Positions 1-7,222 of a DNA stretch of 31,340 nucleotides are shown in pieces; positions within the stretch are counted from its first letter, which is position 1, and every line of letters begins with the position of its first letter. The translations under genes and the position numbers were made by a program. The stretch is taken from positions 1 through 31,340 of the forward strand of contig JAISCU010000101.1 in the NCBI GenBank assembly GCA_031265345.1. The letters run 5' to 3'. The notes beneath the pieces were generated by a model that saw only the letters and a list, made by a program, of their open reading frames with translations, was not told the origin of the DNA and did no database searches. This stretch comes from Bifidobacteriaceae bacterium. Lineage in GTDB: Bacteria; Actinomycetota; Actinomycetes; Actinomycetales; WQXJ01.

Positions 1-2265
1 CGAGTACTGGATTTCACCCTTCACCGAAGAACGCAAGCCGGTGACAACACGGAGGCCGGACTCGTCAAGATAGGGCATGAGGGCCACCTTTCCCTGGTCC
101 ACTGCCTTCACCGTCTGGTCGGGAACGCCGATGGGCGGCAGGGTCCCGACCGGCGCCGGCGTGTCTTGACGCTCGCAGGGGATGACTTGGTCGAGGTCCA
201 GGTCATCTCCGACAGCGATGGTGAGTTGGCCATCAGCGTGCTTGGCAGTGCCATCGGCCATGCGACCGGAGACGTTGAAGTTGAGGCAGTAGACGCCTTG
301 TTTGGTGAACGACCAAGCCATGTGGTCATGCGCCCCTCTTGACGTCGTGTAGCTGGCCGGTAGGCCCCAGACAGTGCTGTAGAACACCGATGACGGGTCG
401 TCCCCGCCGATCCAGACATCGCCGGGGCCACTGACTCCACGCAGTGTCCAGGACAGTCGGCTGGCCGGGGCCACCGTGTCGAAGTCCGACCAGTCGGTCG
501 CCAAGCCGGGCCAGAGCATCACATCTTCCATACCTCCGCTGGCAGAGGCCCCCCAGTAGGTGGTACCCGGCGCCCCGATGTGGGTGTAGTCCTGCTGGTT
601 GTCCGGCTCGGGAACGGTCAAAGTGGCCGCTTCTCCGCGAATCGCCCACACGGCATCGTGAAGCAACTGACTGAAGGTCCGCAACTCCCATTCGCCATCT
701 TTGCCGTCGCCCAATGAAAGATCGACATGGCCAGTGCTCTTGTAGCTGACTGGAATCGGCTTTTCGCGGGGGTCGTCGAAGGGGATCGGCTCGGGCTGGG
801 CGCAGGGCGTGGCGGTGGCCGGGTCAACGCCCACGGCAACCGTGTAGGTGGCCGAGGCCCTGGCCTCCGACGTGGCGGCACCGATCCTGGCCGCCATCGT
901 GACGCAGTACACGCCGGGCGCTGAGAACGCCCAGCCGTTGCCACCCCCACTACCCGAGGTGACGCGGGTGCCTCCCTCTGGCTGGATGTTGCCCGAGTCC
1001 CACAGCAGACTTGACGGGGCACCGTCGTTCGCCCGGATTGGGTACCCCACCATGGTTCCGGGAGCGGCGCCGCCGTCAGGTGAAGTGACCGACGTGAGTC
1101 CGAAAGTCGCCCTTCGGTACAAGCCCAAGTCCACCCGGTCGACCATGATCCGGGCGGCGTCTATAGTCAATCGGACCTGGTTCCGGGTGTACTGGTAAGT
1201 GGCTGTCGTTGGCGGCGCCGTCCGCCAGTCTCTTGTTTCCGGAGTTGATACGGTGCTCCAGCGAGTTTGGCCCGCGTTGCCCTCGGGGTAGTCATTGCCG
1301 GGCCAGTATGTGTCGCGGTAGGGGAGCGACAGGATTGCTTGATCGGCTGTGATCCAATCGGTTTCACCTAGGCCGATCCCCAGTTCGGGGAGGCTGCCAG
1401 GCAGGTCATCCATCTTCGCGGCGAGTGCCACGTCGCCCGACTCGATAATGGCCGAATCGTCCCAGGTGCGGTGCTGCGGACAGACGGTGGCCTGGGCAGG
1501 ATCAATCCCCACAGCGAAGGTGTAGACGGCCGAAGCGTTCGGGCTGGCGGTCGGTACCCCTCCGGCCCTGGCGGCCATGTCGACGCAATAGACACCGGGT
1601 GCCGAGAACGCGAAGCCGACCCACGATGGGCCCCTCGTGGATGTCGCCCAGGCAGTTCTGAGGTTCCGCGTGTCCCATGTAACGGCGGATGGTGTGCCCG
1701 TGGCGACAACGCCCGCTGGGTACCCCAGGGTGTAGCCGGGGGCGGCGTTGCCATCCGGCGCTGTGACTCCAACAACCCTGAAGTACGAACGGTCGTCGTA
1801 GGGCGCTTCTGGAGCGGTGATCTTCCCCAAGTCGAACACCAGGCGAAGCTTGTTCCTGGTGTATTGGTTGGGGACGGCCGCCGGTGGCCCTGTGCGCCAG
1901 TCCCGCGTGTCGGGGCTGGCTACCGCGTTCCAGGCTTTGCGGCTGTTGATATTGATCGGCTGGTCGTCGTCCGGGAAGTAATCGCCGGGCCAGTACTCGT
2001 CCTGGTAGGGCACCGACAGGATGGCTTGGCTGGCTGGAATCCAGCCCGCCTCACCAGCCGCGTCGCCGCCGAGCCCGAGCACCGGCGTGGCCCCCGCGAG
2101 CCACTGGGTGGCGAACGACACATCGCCTTCTGAGATGACTGCGACCGGCGGTCCGCCTTCTTCGGCCTGTGCGGCCGGGACCTGGCTCGTCCCGCCGCTC
2201 GCCAGGACGGCTGCTGCGGTAAGGGCGACAAGTGCGCGCGCTGTTGCGGGGTGCTTCATTGACAT
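1..2265 (-). CDS. Secreted surface protein with choice-of-anchor M type domain, 3' end cut by window edge
   Basis: An open frame of 755 codons without a stop runs from ATG 2265 off the left edge. Residues 1-34 form a signal peptide (basic start, Ala/Val/Leu core, cleavage near AQA). Two homologous repeats follow (about residues 48-265 and 277-490). Each contains a GDV start, an Ala-Ile-Leu-Ser-(Val/Leu)-Pro-Tyr stretch, a YTRN motif and a GVYCV segment. From about residue 511 there is a different domain beginning GHVDL and ending WSFTKQGVYCLNF, which matches the actinobacterial choice-of-anchor M/surface-anchored repeat pattern. A further domain begins near residue 730 (DQGKVAL). Family members are wall-anchored and often sit beside metal ABC transporter genes. 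No sorting signal can be seen because the C-terminus is missing. Start 2265 has GAGG 8 nt upstream; ATG 2259 is an alternative. The family call is from motif recognition; the metal role is inferred. Confidence 0.8.
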   Translation of the reverse strand, partial: MSMKHPATARALVALTAAAVLASGGTSQVPAAQAEEGGPPVAVISEGDVSFATQWLAGATPVLGLGGDAAGEAGWIPASQAILSVPYQDEYWPGDYFPDDDQPININSRKAWNAVASPDTRDWRTGPPAAVPNQYTRNKLRLVFDLGKITAPEAPYDDRSYFRVVGVTAPDGNAAPGYTLGYPAGVVATGTPSAVTWDTRNLRTAWATSTRGPSWVGFAFSAPGVYCVDMAARAGGVPTASPNASAVYTFAVGIDPAQATVCPQHRTWDDSAIIESGDVALAAKMDDLPGSLPELGIGLGETDWITADQAILSLPYRDTYWPGNDYPEGNAGQTRWSTVSTPETRDWRTAPPTTATYQYTRNQVRLTIDAARIMVDRVDLGLYRRATFGLTSVTSPDGGAAPGTMVGYPIRANDGAPSSLLWDSGNIQPEGGTRVTSGSGGGNGWAFSAPGVYCVTMAARIGAATSEARASATYTVAVGVDPATATPCAQPEPIPFDDPREKPIPVSYKSTGHVDLSLGDGKDGEWELRTFSQLLHDAVWAIRGEAATLTVPEPDNQQDYTHIGAPGTTYWGASASGGMEDVMLWPGLATDWSDFDTVAPASRLSWTLRGVSGPGDVWIGGDDPSSVFYSTVWGLPASYTTSRGAHDHMAWSFTKQGVYCLNFNVSGRMADGTAKHADGQLTIAVGDDLDLDQVIPCERQDTPAPVGTLPPIGVPDQTVKAVDQGKVALMPYLDESGLRVVTGLRSSVKGEIQYS

Positions 2266-2294
2266 GACAGGGGCCTCGGTTCGATAGGCGAATA

Positions 2295-2309
2295 TGAGAA
2301 TGCTTATCA
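2295..2309. promoter_or_regulatory. Zur-box-like palindrome upstream of the surface protein
   Basis: TGAGAATGCTTATCA matches the actinobacterial Zur consensus TGAAAATGATTTTCA at 12 of 15 positions. It keeps the dyad TGA-n-AA / TT-n-TCA. It ends 30 bp before the start codon at 2265, where a bound repressor would block the promoter. Regulation by zinc is inferred from the motif and from the protein family's link to metal uptake. Confidence 0.5.
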
Positions 2310-2471
2310 GACTCATTATCCATGATCCTGGCACCACACCGTGCTCATGTCAAGCGCCCCCACTCTCCCCGCGCGCCGAACTGCCACCCTTGAGATTCCT
2401 CGCCGGTTGCCTTTGTCGGGCGAGCATGACTTTGGCAAGGCCTTGGCTCCTGGGCCATACCGTAAGGGACA

Positions 2472-2493
2472 GCCTGTCCATGTCGCTGCCGGG
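2472..2493 (+). repeat. Left 22-bp inverted repeat of the transposon-like block
   Basis: Exact reverse complement of 3599-3620. It starts GCCTGTCCATG and ends GCCGGG. Pairing does not extend beyond the 22 bases on either side. Confidence 0.85.
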
Positions 2494-2612
2494 GCCCGTC
2501 GGCGCAGTTTCCGGGGGACCTGCACGGCACGGCCCGTCGAGACCGCTATTTCGAAGGTCAACCTGCCGCCATCATGTGGCTGCGAAACGGGCCGGGGTGC
2601 CGCTTCGGGCGC

Positions 2613-3302
2613 GAATTGCGCCTCGACGCGGTTCGTGGCACGAGCGCCGCCACCACGAACGCGTTCAACCCGCATTTCAGGTCCCCGCGGGCCGCCGGGG
2701 CAGCGGGTTCGGACGTGAAATGCGCCTCGACGCGGTTCGCGGCACGAGTGTCGCGACCACGAACGCGTTTGACCCGCATTTCGGGTTCCGGCGGCTGTCC
2801 TGGGCGGCGGGTTCGGACGTGAATTGCGCCTCGACGGGGTTCGTGGCACGAGCGCCGCCACCACGAACCCGTTCTACCCGCATTTCAGGTCCGCGCGGCC
2901 GACCCAGGCACCATGTCCGGGCGCGAAATGCGCCTCGACGCGGTTCGTGGCACGATCCGCGCGACCACGAACGCGTTTGACCCGCATTTCGGGTTCCGGC
3001 GGCTGTGCTGGGCGGCGGGTTCGGACGTGAATTGCGCCTCGACGGGGTTCGTGGCACGAGTGTCGCGACCGCGAACGCGTTTGACCCGCATTTCAGGTCC
3101 GCGCGGCCGACCCAGGCACCATGTCCGGGCGCGAAATGCGCCTCGACGGGGTTCGCGGCACGAGCCCCGCCACCACGAACCCGTTCTACCCGCATTTCGG
3201 GTCCCGGCGGGCCGCCGGGGCAGCGGGTTCAGACGTGAATTGCGCCTCGACGGGGTTCGTGGCACGAGCGCCGCCACCACAAACCCGTTTGACCTGCATT
3301 TC
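2613..3302. repeat. Seven 66-bp hairpin units at an exact 104-bp period
   Basis: Units lie at 2613-2678, 2717-2782, 2821-2886, 2925-2990, 3029-3094, 3133-3198 and 3237-3302. Each is 66 bp, and starts are always 104 bp apart. Each unit is an imperfect palindrome: outer arms GAAATGCG/CGCATTTC (or GAATTGCG at the left) and inner arms GTTCGTGG/CCACGAAC. The 38-bp spacers fall into three types in the order A-B-C-B-C-A. The two C spacers are identical and the two B spacers differ by one base, so the array grew by duplicating a 208-bp pair. As 104 is not a multiple of three, the long reading frames crossing this array are not conserved repeat proteins. Confidence 0.9.
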
Positions 3303-3598
3303 GGGCTCCCGGCGACCGTCCGGGGCGGCCGCGCCGAAAGCCGGGGCGGCTTCCCCCCGTCACGGAGCCGCGAAGCGGGCTGGGTAGCTGTTTCGCGCGC
3401 GGACCCGTCGAGACCGCTGTTTCGCACGTCTCCGAGAGCATCCGCAGCGCTCTGACCAGCGAAGACGCCGAACCGGTCGGACGCAGACCAGCGGTCTCGA
3501 CGAAGCAGGGCGTGCAAATCGGCCGTCTCGACGGACGATGGGGCGCGAATCGGCAGGCTCGTCCCGACCGCCCCCTGCGGCGGGCGCCCGACCACCAG

Positions 3599-3620
3599 CC
3601 CGGCAGCGACATGGACAGGC
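3599..3620 (-). repeat. Right 22-bp inverted repeat of the transposon-like block
   Basis: Exact reverse complement of 2472-2493. It is followed after 2 nt by the second copy of the 9-bp direct repeat, and then by the toxin-antitoxin promoter. Confidence 0.85.
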
Positions 3621-3640
3621 CTCCGTAAGGGTGTAACAGA

Positions 3641-3657
3641 TGTACGCCTGGTACACT
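3641..3657 (+). promoter_or_regulatory. Leaderless promoter and operator of the RelBE-like pair
   Basis: A perfect dyad TGTAC-n5-GTACA (3641-3655) overlaps a -10 box TACACT (3652-3657). Only 6 nt separate the box from ATG 3664, so transcription should start at the start codon. The dyad is well placed for autoregulation by the antitoxin, which is the usual arrangement in such pairs. Confidence 0.55.
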
Positions 3658-3663
3658 AGGATC

Positions 3664-3915
3664 ATGCCGATTATGTCTTTGCGCGAGGCGCGCGAGCACT
3701 TCGCCGACGTGGTGGACCGGGCGCCGGACCAGCCCACCATCCTGACCCGGCGCGGACGCGAGGTGGCGGCTGTCATCTCCATTGACGCTCTGCGCCATTA
3801 CGAGCAACTCGAAGAAGCCGAGATCAACCGGATCATCGATGAGCGAATGGAGAACCGCGCCCAAGGCATCCCGATCGAGGACGTGATGGCCGAGACGCTG
3901 GCCAGAAATGACTGA
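3664..3915 (+). CDS. RelB/Phd-family antitoxin
   Basis: 83 residues. The N-terminal half (SLREAREHFADVVDRA ... RRGREVAAVIS) is a Phd/YefM-type DNA-binding fold. The C-terminal half (about 45-83) is acidic and helical and would wrap the toxin. The start ATG 3664 is chosen because the -10 box lies 6 nt upstream and there is no ribosome binding site; ATG 3673 is also possible. The 3' end overlaps the toxin start by 8 bp, so the two are translated together. It is likely to neutralise the toxin and to repress its own promoter through the dyad at 3641-3655. The family call is firm; the subtype name is less so. Confidence 0.85.
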   Translation: MPIMSLREAREHFADVVDRAPDQPTILTRRGREVAAVISIDALRHYEQLEEAEINRIIDERMENRAQGIPIEDVMAETLARND

Positions 3916-4171
3916 GCCGAAATGGCGCACAGTCTTCCGCCCCGAAGCCCGGTTGGAACTGCGGTCCATACCGCGGCAGACCGCGCTGCGTATCCTGGCG
4001 AAGCTAACCGAACTGGAGGCGGACCCTCGCGGATTCGGCACCACCGCTCTGACCACCTCGCCCGACCGGCGCCGTCTTCGTGTGGGTGACTACCGCATCA
4101 TCTACACCCTCGAAACTGGACGGTTGACCGTCTGGGTGATCAAAGTGGGACACCGCTCCGAGATCTACTGA
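3908..4171 (+). CDS. RelE/ParE-superfamily toxin
   Basis: 87 residues, the usual RelE length. The motif RRLRVGDYRIIYTLE (about residues 54-68) and the C-terminal WVIKVGHRSEIY are the hallmark of RelE-type toxins. In this family, basic residues in these two stretches and the terminal Tyr contact mRNA in the ribosomal A site, giving mRNA cleavage and growth arrest. It is co-transcribed with the antitoxin just upstream, with an overlap of 8 bp. All hallmark positions appear intact, so it looks active. ParE-like gyrase poisoning is the alternative activity in this superfamily, but the GHR-x-EIY end favours RelE. Confidence 0.87.
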   Translation: MTEPKWRTVFRPEARLELRSIPRQTALRILAKLTELEADPRGFGTTALTTSPDRRRLRVGDYRIIYTLETGRLTVWVIKVGHRSEIY

Positions 4172-4327
4172 CCGGCAAGCCCCGCCACAAGGTGAGACCG
4201 TCCAGGCACCCCACAGCTTTGGAGAGGCCCTGGCGGCCAAGCCGATCTGGGAACAAACGCTCCGAGCCCGCAGCGTCGCTTGGCCGGTCAGGCCAGAGCG
4301 CGCATCAAGCTGACGCCGGAGCTGGGC

Positions 4328-4741
4328 TCACTCGAACCCGTGGAAGACGCCGTCTGGGCCCACGGCATCGGCGAACTCATCCCAATCCATGTTGGCCAAG
4401 TTGAGATTGTTGTCCACGCCCCACAACTCGCGGGCGGCGCAGCGGAACGGCTCGCGGCCGTCGCCGGAGAGGTCCACCACCTGGATGGGGTAGTCGCTGG
4501 TGAAGGCCTGCGAATCGGCCGCGAACAGCACTTCAGCGTGCGGCGCCTCGGCCATGACCGCCCGCTGGAGCTCCGTCCAGGGGACGCCGGCCCAGGCGCG
4601 GTCATCCACCGCCTCGACATAAGCGGCGAAACCGTCGGCGTTCTCCTCCTCGACTTCGGCTCTGAGCTCGAGCCAAGCGGAGTCGTCTTCGAAATCGGTT
4701 CGGATCAGCAGTGAGTCCTCGGAGGGTGGGAGTCCAGCCAT
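4328..4741 (-). CDS. DUF6924 domain protein
   Basis: 137 residues, acidic. The start LLIRTDFEDDSAW, the middle YPIQVVDLSGDG and the end ELWGVDNNLNLANMDWDEFADAVGPDGVFHGF match my recollection of the DUF6924 pattern common in actinobacteria. Its function is unknown. ATG 4741 is chosen because GAGG lies 8 nt upstream; the frame is open back to 4834 but that part looks unlike the family. It follows the MazF-like gene by 31 bp on the same strand and is probably in the same transcript. No signal peptide or membrane segment is seen, so it should be cytoplasmic. Confidence 0.75.
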   Translation of the reverse strand: MAGLPPSEDSLLIRTDFEDDSAWLELRAEVEEENADGFAAYVEAVDDRAWAGVPWTELQRAVMAEAPHAEVLFAADSQAFTSDYPIQVVDLSGDGREPFRCAARELWGVDNNLNLANMDWDEFADAVGPDGVFHGFE

Positions 4742-4772
4742 AGCTGAATCCTCTTCGCTGGCGCCGTGGCGG

Positions 4773-5189
4773 TCAACCGGCCTCAGGTCCTGCTTTGGTG
4801 GTTGGACCCCAAAATGACCTGTGATTCTGGTCACATTCCATGCCCCCGAGCAGCGCGGTCACGATCCGCGTGATGGCGATCAATGTGGGCTCATCGACTT
4901 CGCCCAGCGGTTTGACAAGGCGGCTCGACGCGACACCGCCTGCCAAGTCGCAAAAGGCGACTGAGTCGCGATTCAGGCTTTCGGCCGTCACGGTTGGTCG
5001 CAGTTGCGAACGCGCCGCCGAGGCTGACAGCGGAACGATCATGATGGGATCAGTTTGGCGTGCAGGCACCGCCCATTCCGGAGTCATGATGATGGCCGGA
5101 CGGTTCTTCCCAAGCTTGCCGGGACGGGCCGCGCCCATGGCGACCAACCAGATTTGGCCGCGCCGCACCTCAATCCATGATTTCGGCAT
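4773..5189 (-). CDS. MazF-like toxin (type II PemK/MazF endoribonuclease)
   Basis: About 138 residues. VRRGQIWLV near the N-terminus, then PGKLGKNRPAIIMTPE, IMIVPLSA and SVAFCDLAGGVASSRLVKPLG follow the order of the MazF fold: the RGEIW strand, a K-x-RP-x-(V/I)(V/I) strand and the paired strands around SVA. MazF proteins cut mRNA at short motifs. ATG 5189 is chosen because GGAG lies 7 nt upstream, giving a 20-bp overlap with the antitoxin; GTG 5168, just after the antitoxin stop, is the alternative. The C-terminus carries about 15 residues beyond the last helix. The fold call is strong; RNA specificity cannot be read. Confidence 0.82.
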   Translation of the reverse strand: MPKSWIEVRRGQIWLVAMGAARPGKLGKNRPAIIMTPEWAVPARQTDPIMIVPLSASAARSQLRPTVTAESLNRDSVAFCDLAGGVASSRLVKPLGEVDEPTLIAITRIVTALLGGMECDQNHRSFWGPTTKAGPEAG

Positions 5190-5403
5190 GGGCCTGCTCC
5201 CACAGTTCGCGCTCGGCCACCACTTCGGGATTGGCTTCATCGATCCTCCGAGCTTCCCGCTCGCTCTCCATGGCCCAGGCCCACCAGGCCTGCGAGACCA
5301 GCCGATCAAGCGTCGCCGCCTTAGACATGCCCCGCCCAGCAGCGATCTGCCCCAGGGCGTCGCCGCACTCCTTGCTCATGCGCACAGTTGTGTAGTTACT
5401 CAC
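5170..5403 (-). CDS. MazE-like ribbon-helix-helix antitoxin
   Basis: 77 residues starting at GTG. The N-terminus (NYTTVRMSKECGDALGQIAAGRGMSKAATLDRLV) reads as a ribbon-helix-helix DNA-binding domain. The C-terminal half is rich in Glu and Ala and should bind the toxin. It overlaps the MazF-like gene by 20 bp. The -10 box GATAAT ends 7 nt before the GTG with no room for a ribosome binding site, so the message is leaderless. A dyad over the start (5391-5411) is a likely operator. Confidence 0.8.
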   Translation of the reverse strand: MSNYTTVRMSKECGDALGQIAAGRGMSKAATLDRLVSQAWWAWAMESEREARRIDEANPEVVAERELWEQAHAEIMD

Positions 5404-5416
5404 GCACTACATTATC
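5391..5416 (-). promoter_or_regulatory. Leaderless promoter and operator of the MazEF-like pair
   Basis: The -10 box GATAAT (5411-5416 on the minus strand) sits 7 nt from GTG 5403. The dyad TGTAGT (5391-5396) / ACTACA (5406-5411) spans the start codon and touches the -10 box, so the bound antitoxin could block transcription. Confidence 0.5.
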
Positions 5417-5461
5417 CGCTACATCAACCATGGCCACAAGAGCCGCCCGGCACGCCTGGCG

Positions 5462-7222
5462 TCAGCACCGCAGCCCCTCCGCTGGCACGGTTCCCTCGAT
5501 CAGGTAGTCGTCAACCGCCGTCGCGACGCACTGGTTGGACGACCCGTAAGCGGTGTGCTGCTCGCCTTCGTAAGTCAACAGCACGCCCGATTCGAGTTGG
5601 TCCGCCAGGGCCACGGCCTCCTCGTAAGGGGTGGCCGGGTCGCCGGTGGTGCCGACCACCAGGATCGGCGCGGCCCCCGCAGCGGTGACTGCATGGGGCG
5701 TGCCGCGCGCCGGGAAGGGCCAGTTCGCGCAGGTCAGGGCTCCGTAACCGGCGAATTGCCCCAGCACCGGCGCCGCCGCGCGCAGTTCGGCGGCCGCTGC
5801 CTCCATGGCCGCCATGTCGCCGTCGACTGGCGCGTCGAGGCAGTTGACCGCGATGATCGCCTCCGCCATGTTGTCGGCGTAGCGTCCCGTGGCGGAGTCG
5901 CGGTGGTACATCTCGTCCGCCAGGACCATCAACTCGTCGCCGCGCCCTTGGAAGGCGGCCGTCAACGCTTCGCCCAAGGCCGGCCACATGGTTTCCGAGT
6001 AGAGCGCCTCCAGAATCCCCATCAGCGCCAATGATTGCGTCAGTTCGCGCCCGTACGAGGTCGGCAACGGTTTGGCCAGAGCCCCGTCCAACAGGGTGAC
6101 CACGCTGGCCAGGATCCCCTCGGCGCCGCTCCCCGCCGGGCAGGTCGCGGCGCCGGCGCACCACGAGGCGAAGGCCGCCAACGAGTGGTCGAACGCCACG
6201 ATCTGGTTGAAGTCCGATTCGGCGGCGGTGGTCGACGGGTCGATCGCCCCGTCCAGCACCAGGCGCCCCACCTCGGCCGGGAACAGCTCGGCGTAGGTCG
6301 CGCCGAGCAGAGTCCCGTAGGAGAAGCCCAGGTAGTTGAGCTTGGAATCGCCCATCACGGCCCGGATAACGTCCATGTCACGGGCGGCCGATGCCGTGTC
6401 CACGAATCCCAGCAAATCGCCAGTCCGCTCGTGGCAGGCTTGGCCGAACTCCTTGGCCTCGGCAGCGGCTTCGGCGAGCCCGGCCGGGTCCTCAGCGAAC
6501 GATTCGGCCATGTATTCGTCCAGTTCCGGATCGTCCACGCAATCGACGGGCGTGGAGGCGCCCACTCCGCGCGGATCGAAGGAGACCAGATCGTAGACGT
6601 CGCGGACGGGCTGGGAGACCGCCGAGGCCAGCCAATCCAGGTAGTCGATCCCGGAGACGCCGGGACCGCCCGGATTGATGACCAACGATCCCCGCCGGGA
6701 GTCCGGATCGGCAGTGGCGATCCGGGCCACCGCCACGGTCACGGTATCTCCGCTTGGCTCGTCCCAATTGAGTGGCACCTCGATCTGCGCGCACTCCATC
6801 GTGGTGGAGTATCCGGTACAGGCACCCCAATCAACGCTCTGGCCGTAGATCCTTTCCAGCGCCACCGCCGCCGGGTCCGCGCTGTCCACTGGACCGGCCG
6901 GGGACGCCGACGGCCCGGTCACATCCGGCGTGGGAGCGGTCGCGGGCCCGGTGCAGCCTGTCAACACTGCGGTTCCCACCAGCCCCGCCATAACCAGTGC
7001 CCAGCCCCGCCGCAGGGCAAGTCGCCCCCCCGGGGGAACACGGGTTGGCGTCTGACGCAAACCCGTGTTCCTTTTGGGGCTCACCGCGTTCCAGACCCGG
7101 TTGCGGCGCCGTGCGATCCAATCCCGAACACGGGTTGGTGCCTGGCGCCAACCCGTGTTCGCGGACGGGCTCACGGCAGGGCAGGTGGCGTTCCCGCGGC
7201 GGCGATGGCGGTGGTGGATCAT
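5462..7222 (-). CDS. Secreted lipoprotein peptidase, alpha/beta-hydrolase fold with TAP-like C-terminus (S33 type)
   Basis: 586 residues from ATG 7222. The basic segment RRGW (about 71-74) and a hydrophobic stretch end in the lipobox LTGC (Cys90), so it should be a lipid-anchored secreted protein. The oxyanion-region motif NPGGPGVSG lies at 183-191. The nucleophile is Ser301 in GFSYGT, the acid is Asp528 in GTTGDPATPYE, and the base is His556 in GEQHTAYG. This is the arrangement of tripeptidyl aminopeptidases (SlpD/E, TAP). It likely trims peptides from the N-terminus outside the cell. The start is chosen for GGAAGGG 7 nt upstream; ATG 6991 would leave no charged region before the hydrophobic core. 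The long N-terminal region contains two 35-bp palindromes read in the same frame, each encoding NTG-x-RQ-x-PTRV. Confidence 0.85.
   Translation of the reverse strand: MIHHRHRRRGNATCPAVSPSANTGWRQAPTRVRDWIARRRNRVWNAVSPKRNTGLRQTPTRVPPGGRLALRRGWALVMAGLVGTAVLTGCTGPATAPTPDVTGPSASPAGPVDSADPAAVALERIYGQSVDWGACTGYSTTMECAQIEVPLNWDEPSGDTVTVAVARIATADPDSRRGSLVINPGGPGVSGIDYLDWLASAVSQPVRDVYDLVSFDPRGVGASTPVDCVDDPELDEYMAESFAEDPAGLAEAAAEAKEFGQACHERTGDLLGFVDTASAARDMDVIRAVMGDSKLNYLGFSYGTLLGATYAELFPAEVGRLVLDGAIDPSTTAAESDFNQIVAFDHSLAAFASWCAGAATCPAGSGAEGILASVVTLLDGALAKPLPTSYGRELTQSLALMGILEALYSETMWPALGEALTAAFQGRGDELMVLADEMYHRDSATGRYADNMAEAIIAVNCLDAPVDGDMAAMEAAAAELRAAAPVLGQFAGYGALTCANWPFPARGTPHAVTAAGAAPILVVGTTGDPATPYEEAVALADQLESGVLLTYEGEQHTAYGSSNQCVATAVDDYLIEGTVPAEGLRC
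7036..7070. repeat. 35-bp palindrome, copy 1, inside the peptidase gene
   Basis: Near-perfect hairpin from GAACACGGGTT to AACCCGTGTTC, with inner arm GCGTC/GACGC and a single-base loop. It is identical over 35 bp to the copy at 15332-15366, and encodes part of the cytoplasmic N-terminal region of the peptidase without a stop. Confidence 0.9.
7126..7160. repeat. 35-bp palindrome, copy 2, inside the peptidase gene
   Basis: Same outer arms as copy 1, but the inner arm is GTGCC/GGCGC. A T-A pair in copy 1 is replaced by a C-G pair here, so pairing is kept. It is read in the same frame as copy 1, 90 bp away; a few bases before it (GTGAGCCC) are also shared. Confidence 0.9.

Larger units (their letters stand above)
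2460..3631. mobile_element. Transposon-like, gene-free block with inverted repeats and flanking 9-bp direct repeats
   Basis: The 9-mer CCGTAAGGG occurs at 2460-2468 and again, in the same orientation, at 3623-3631. Just inside lie perfect 22-bp inverted repeats (2472-2493 and 3599-3620). This is the order expected of a target-site duplication around terminal inverted repeats, although 3 and 2 nt separate the two on the left and right. The roughly 1.15-kb interior has no transposase and no convincing gene; it holds the 66-bp hairpin array. A motif GTCGAGACCGCT recurs near both ends (about 2538 and 3405 forward, about 3488 reversed). It would be a non-autonomous (MITE-like) element if the reading is right. 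Confidence 0.45.

Noticed and set aside
2613..3302. CRISPR array
   Set aside because: The regular spacing invites the idea, but the 66-bp repeats are too long and too diverged, the 38-bp spacers recur within the array, and no cas gene is present.
2294..3595. Long reading frames on both strands through the repeat block
   Set aside because: They arise from GC-rich hairpin units. The 104-bp period shifts frame each unit, and no start signal or known domain is seen.
7036..7160. The two 35-bp palindromes as transcription terminators for a gene upstream
   Set aside because: They lie inside an open frame with a good start upstream, have no T-run, and a third identical copy is in the middle of another gene.
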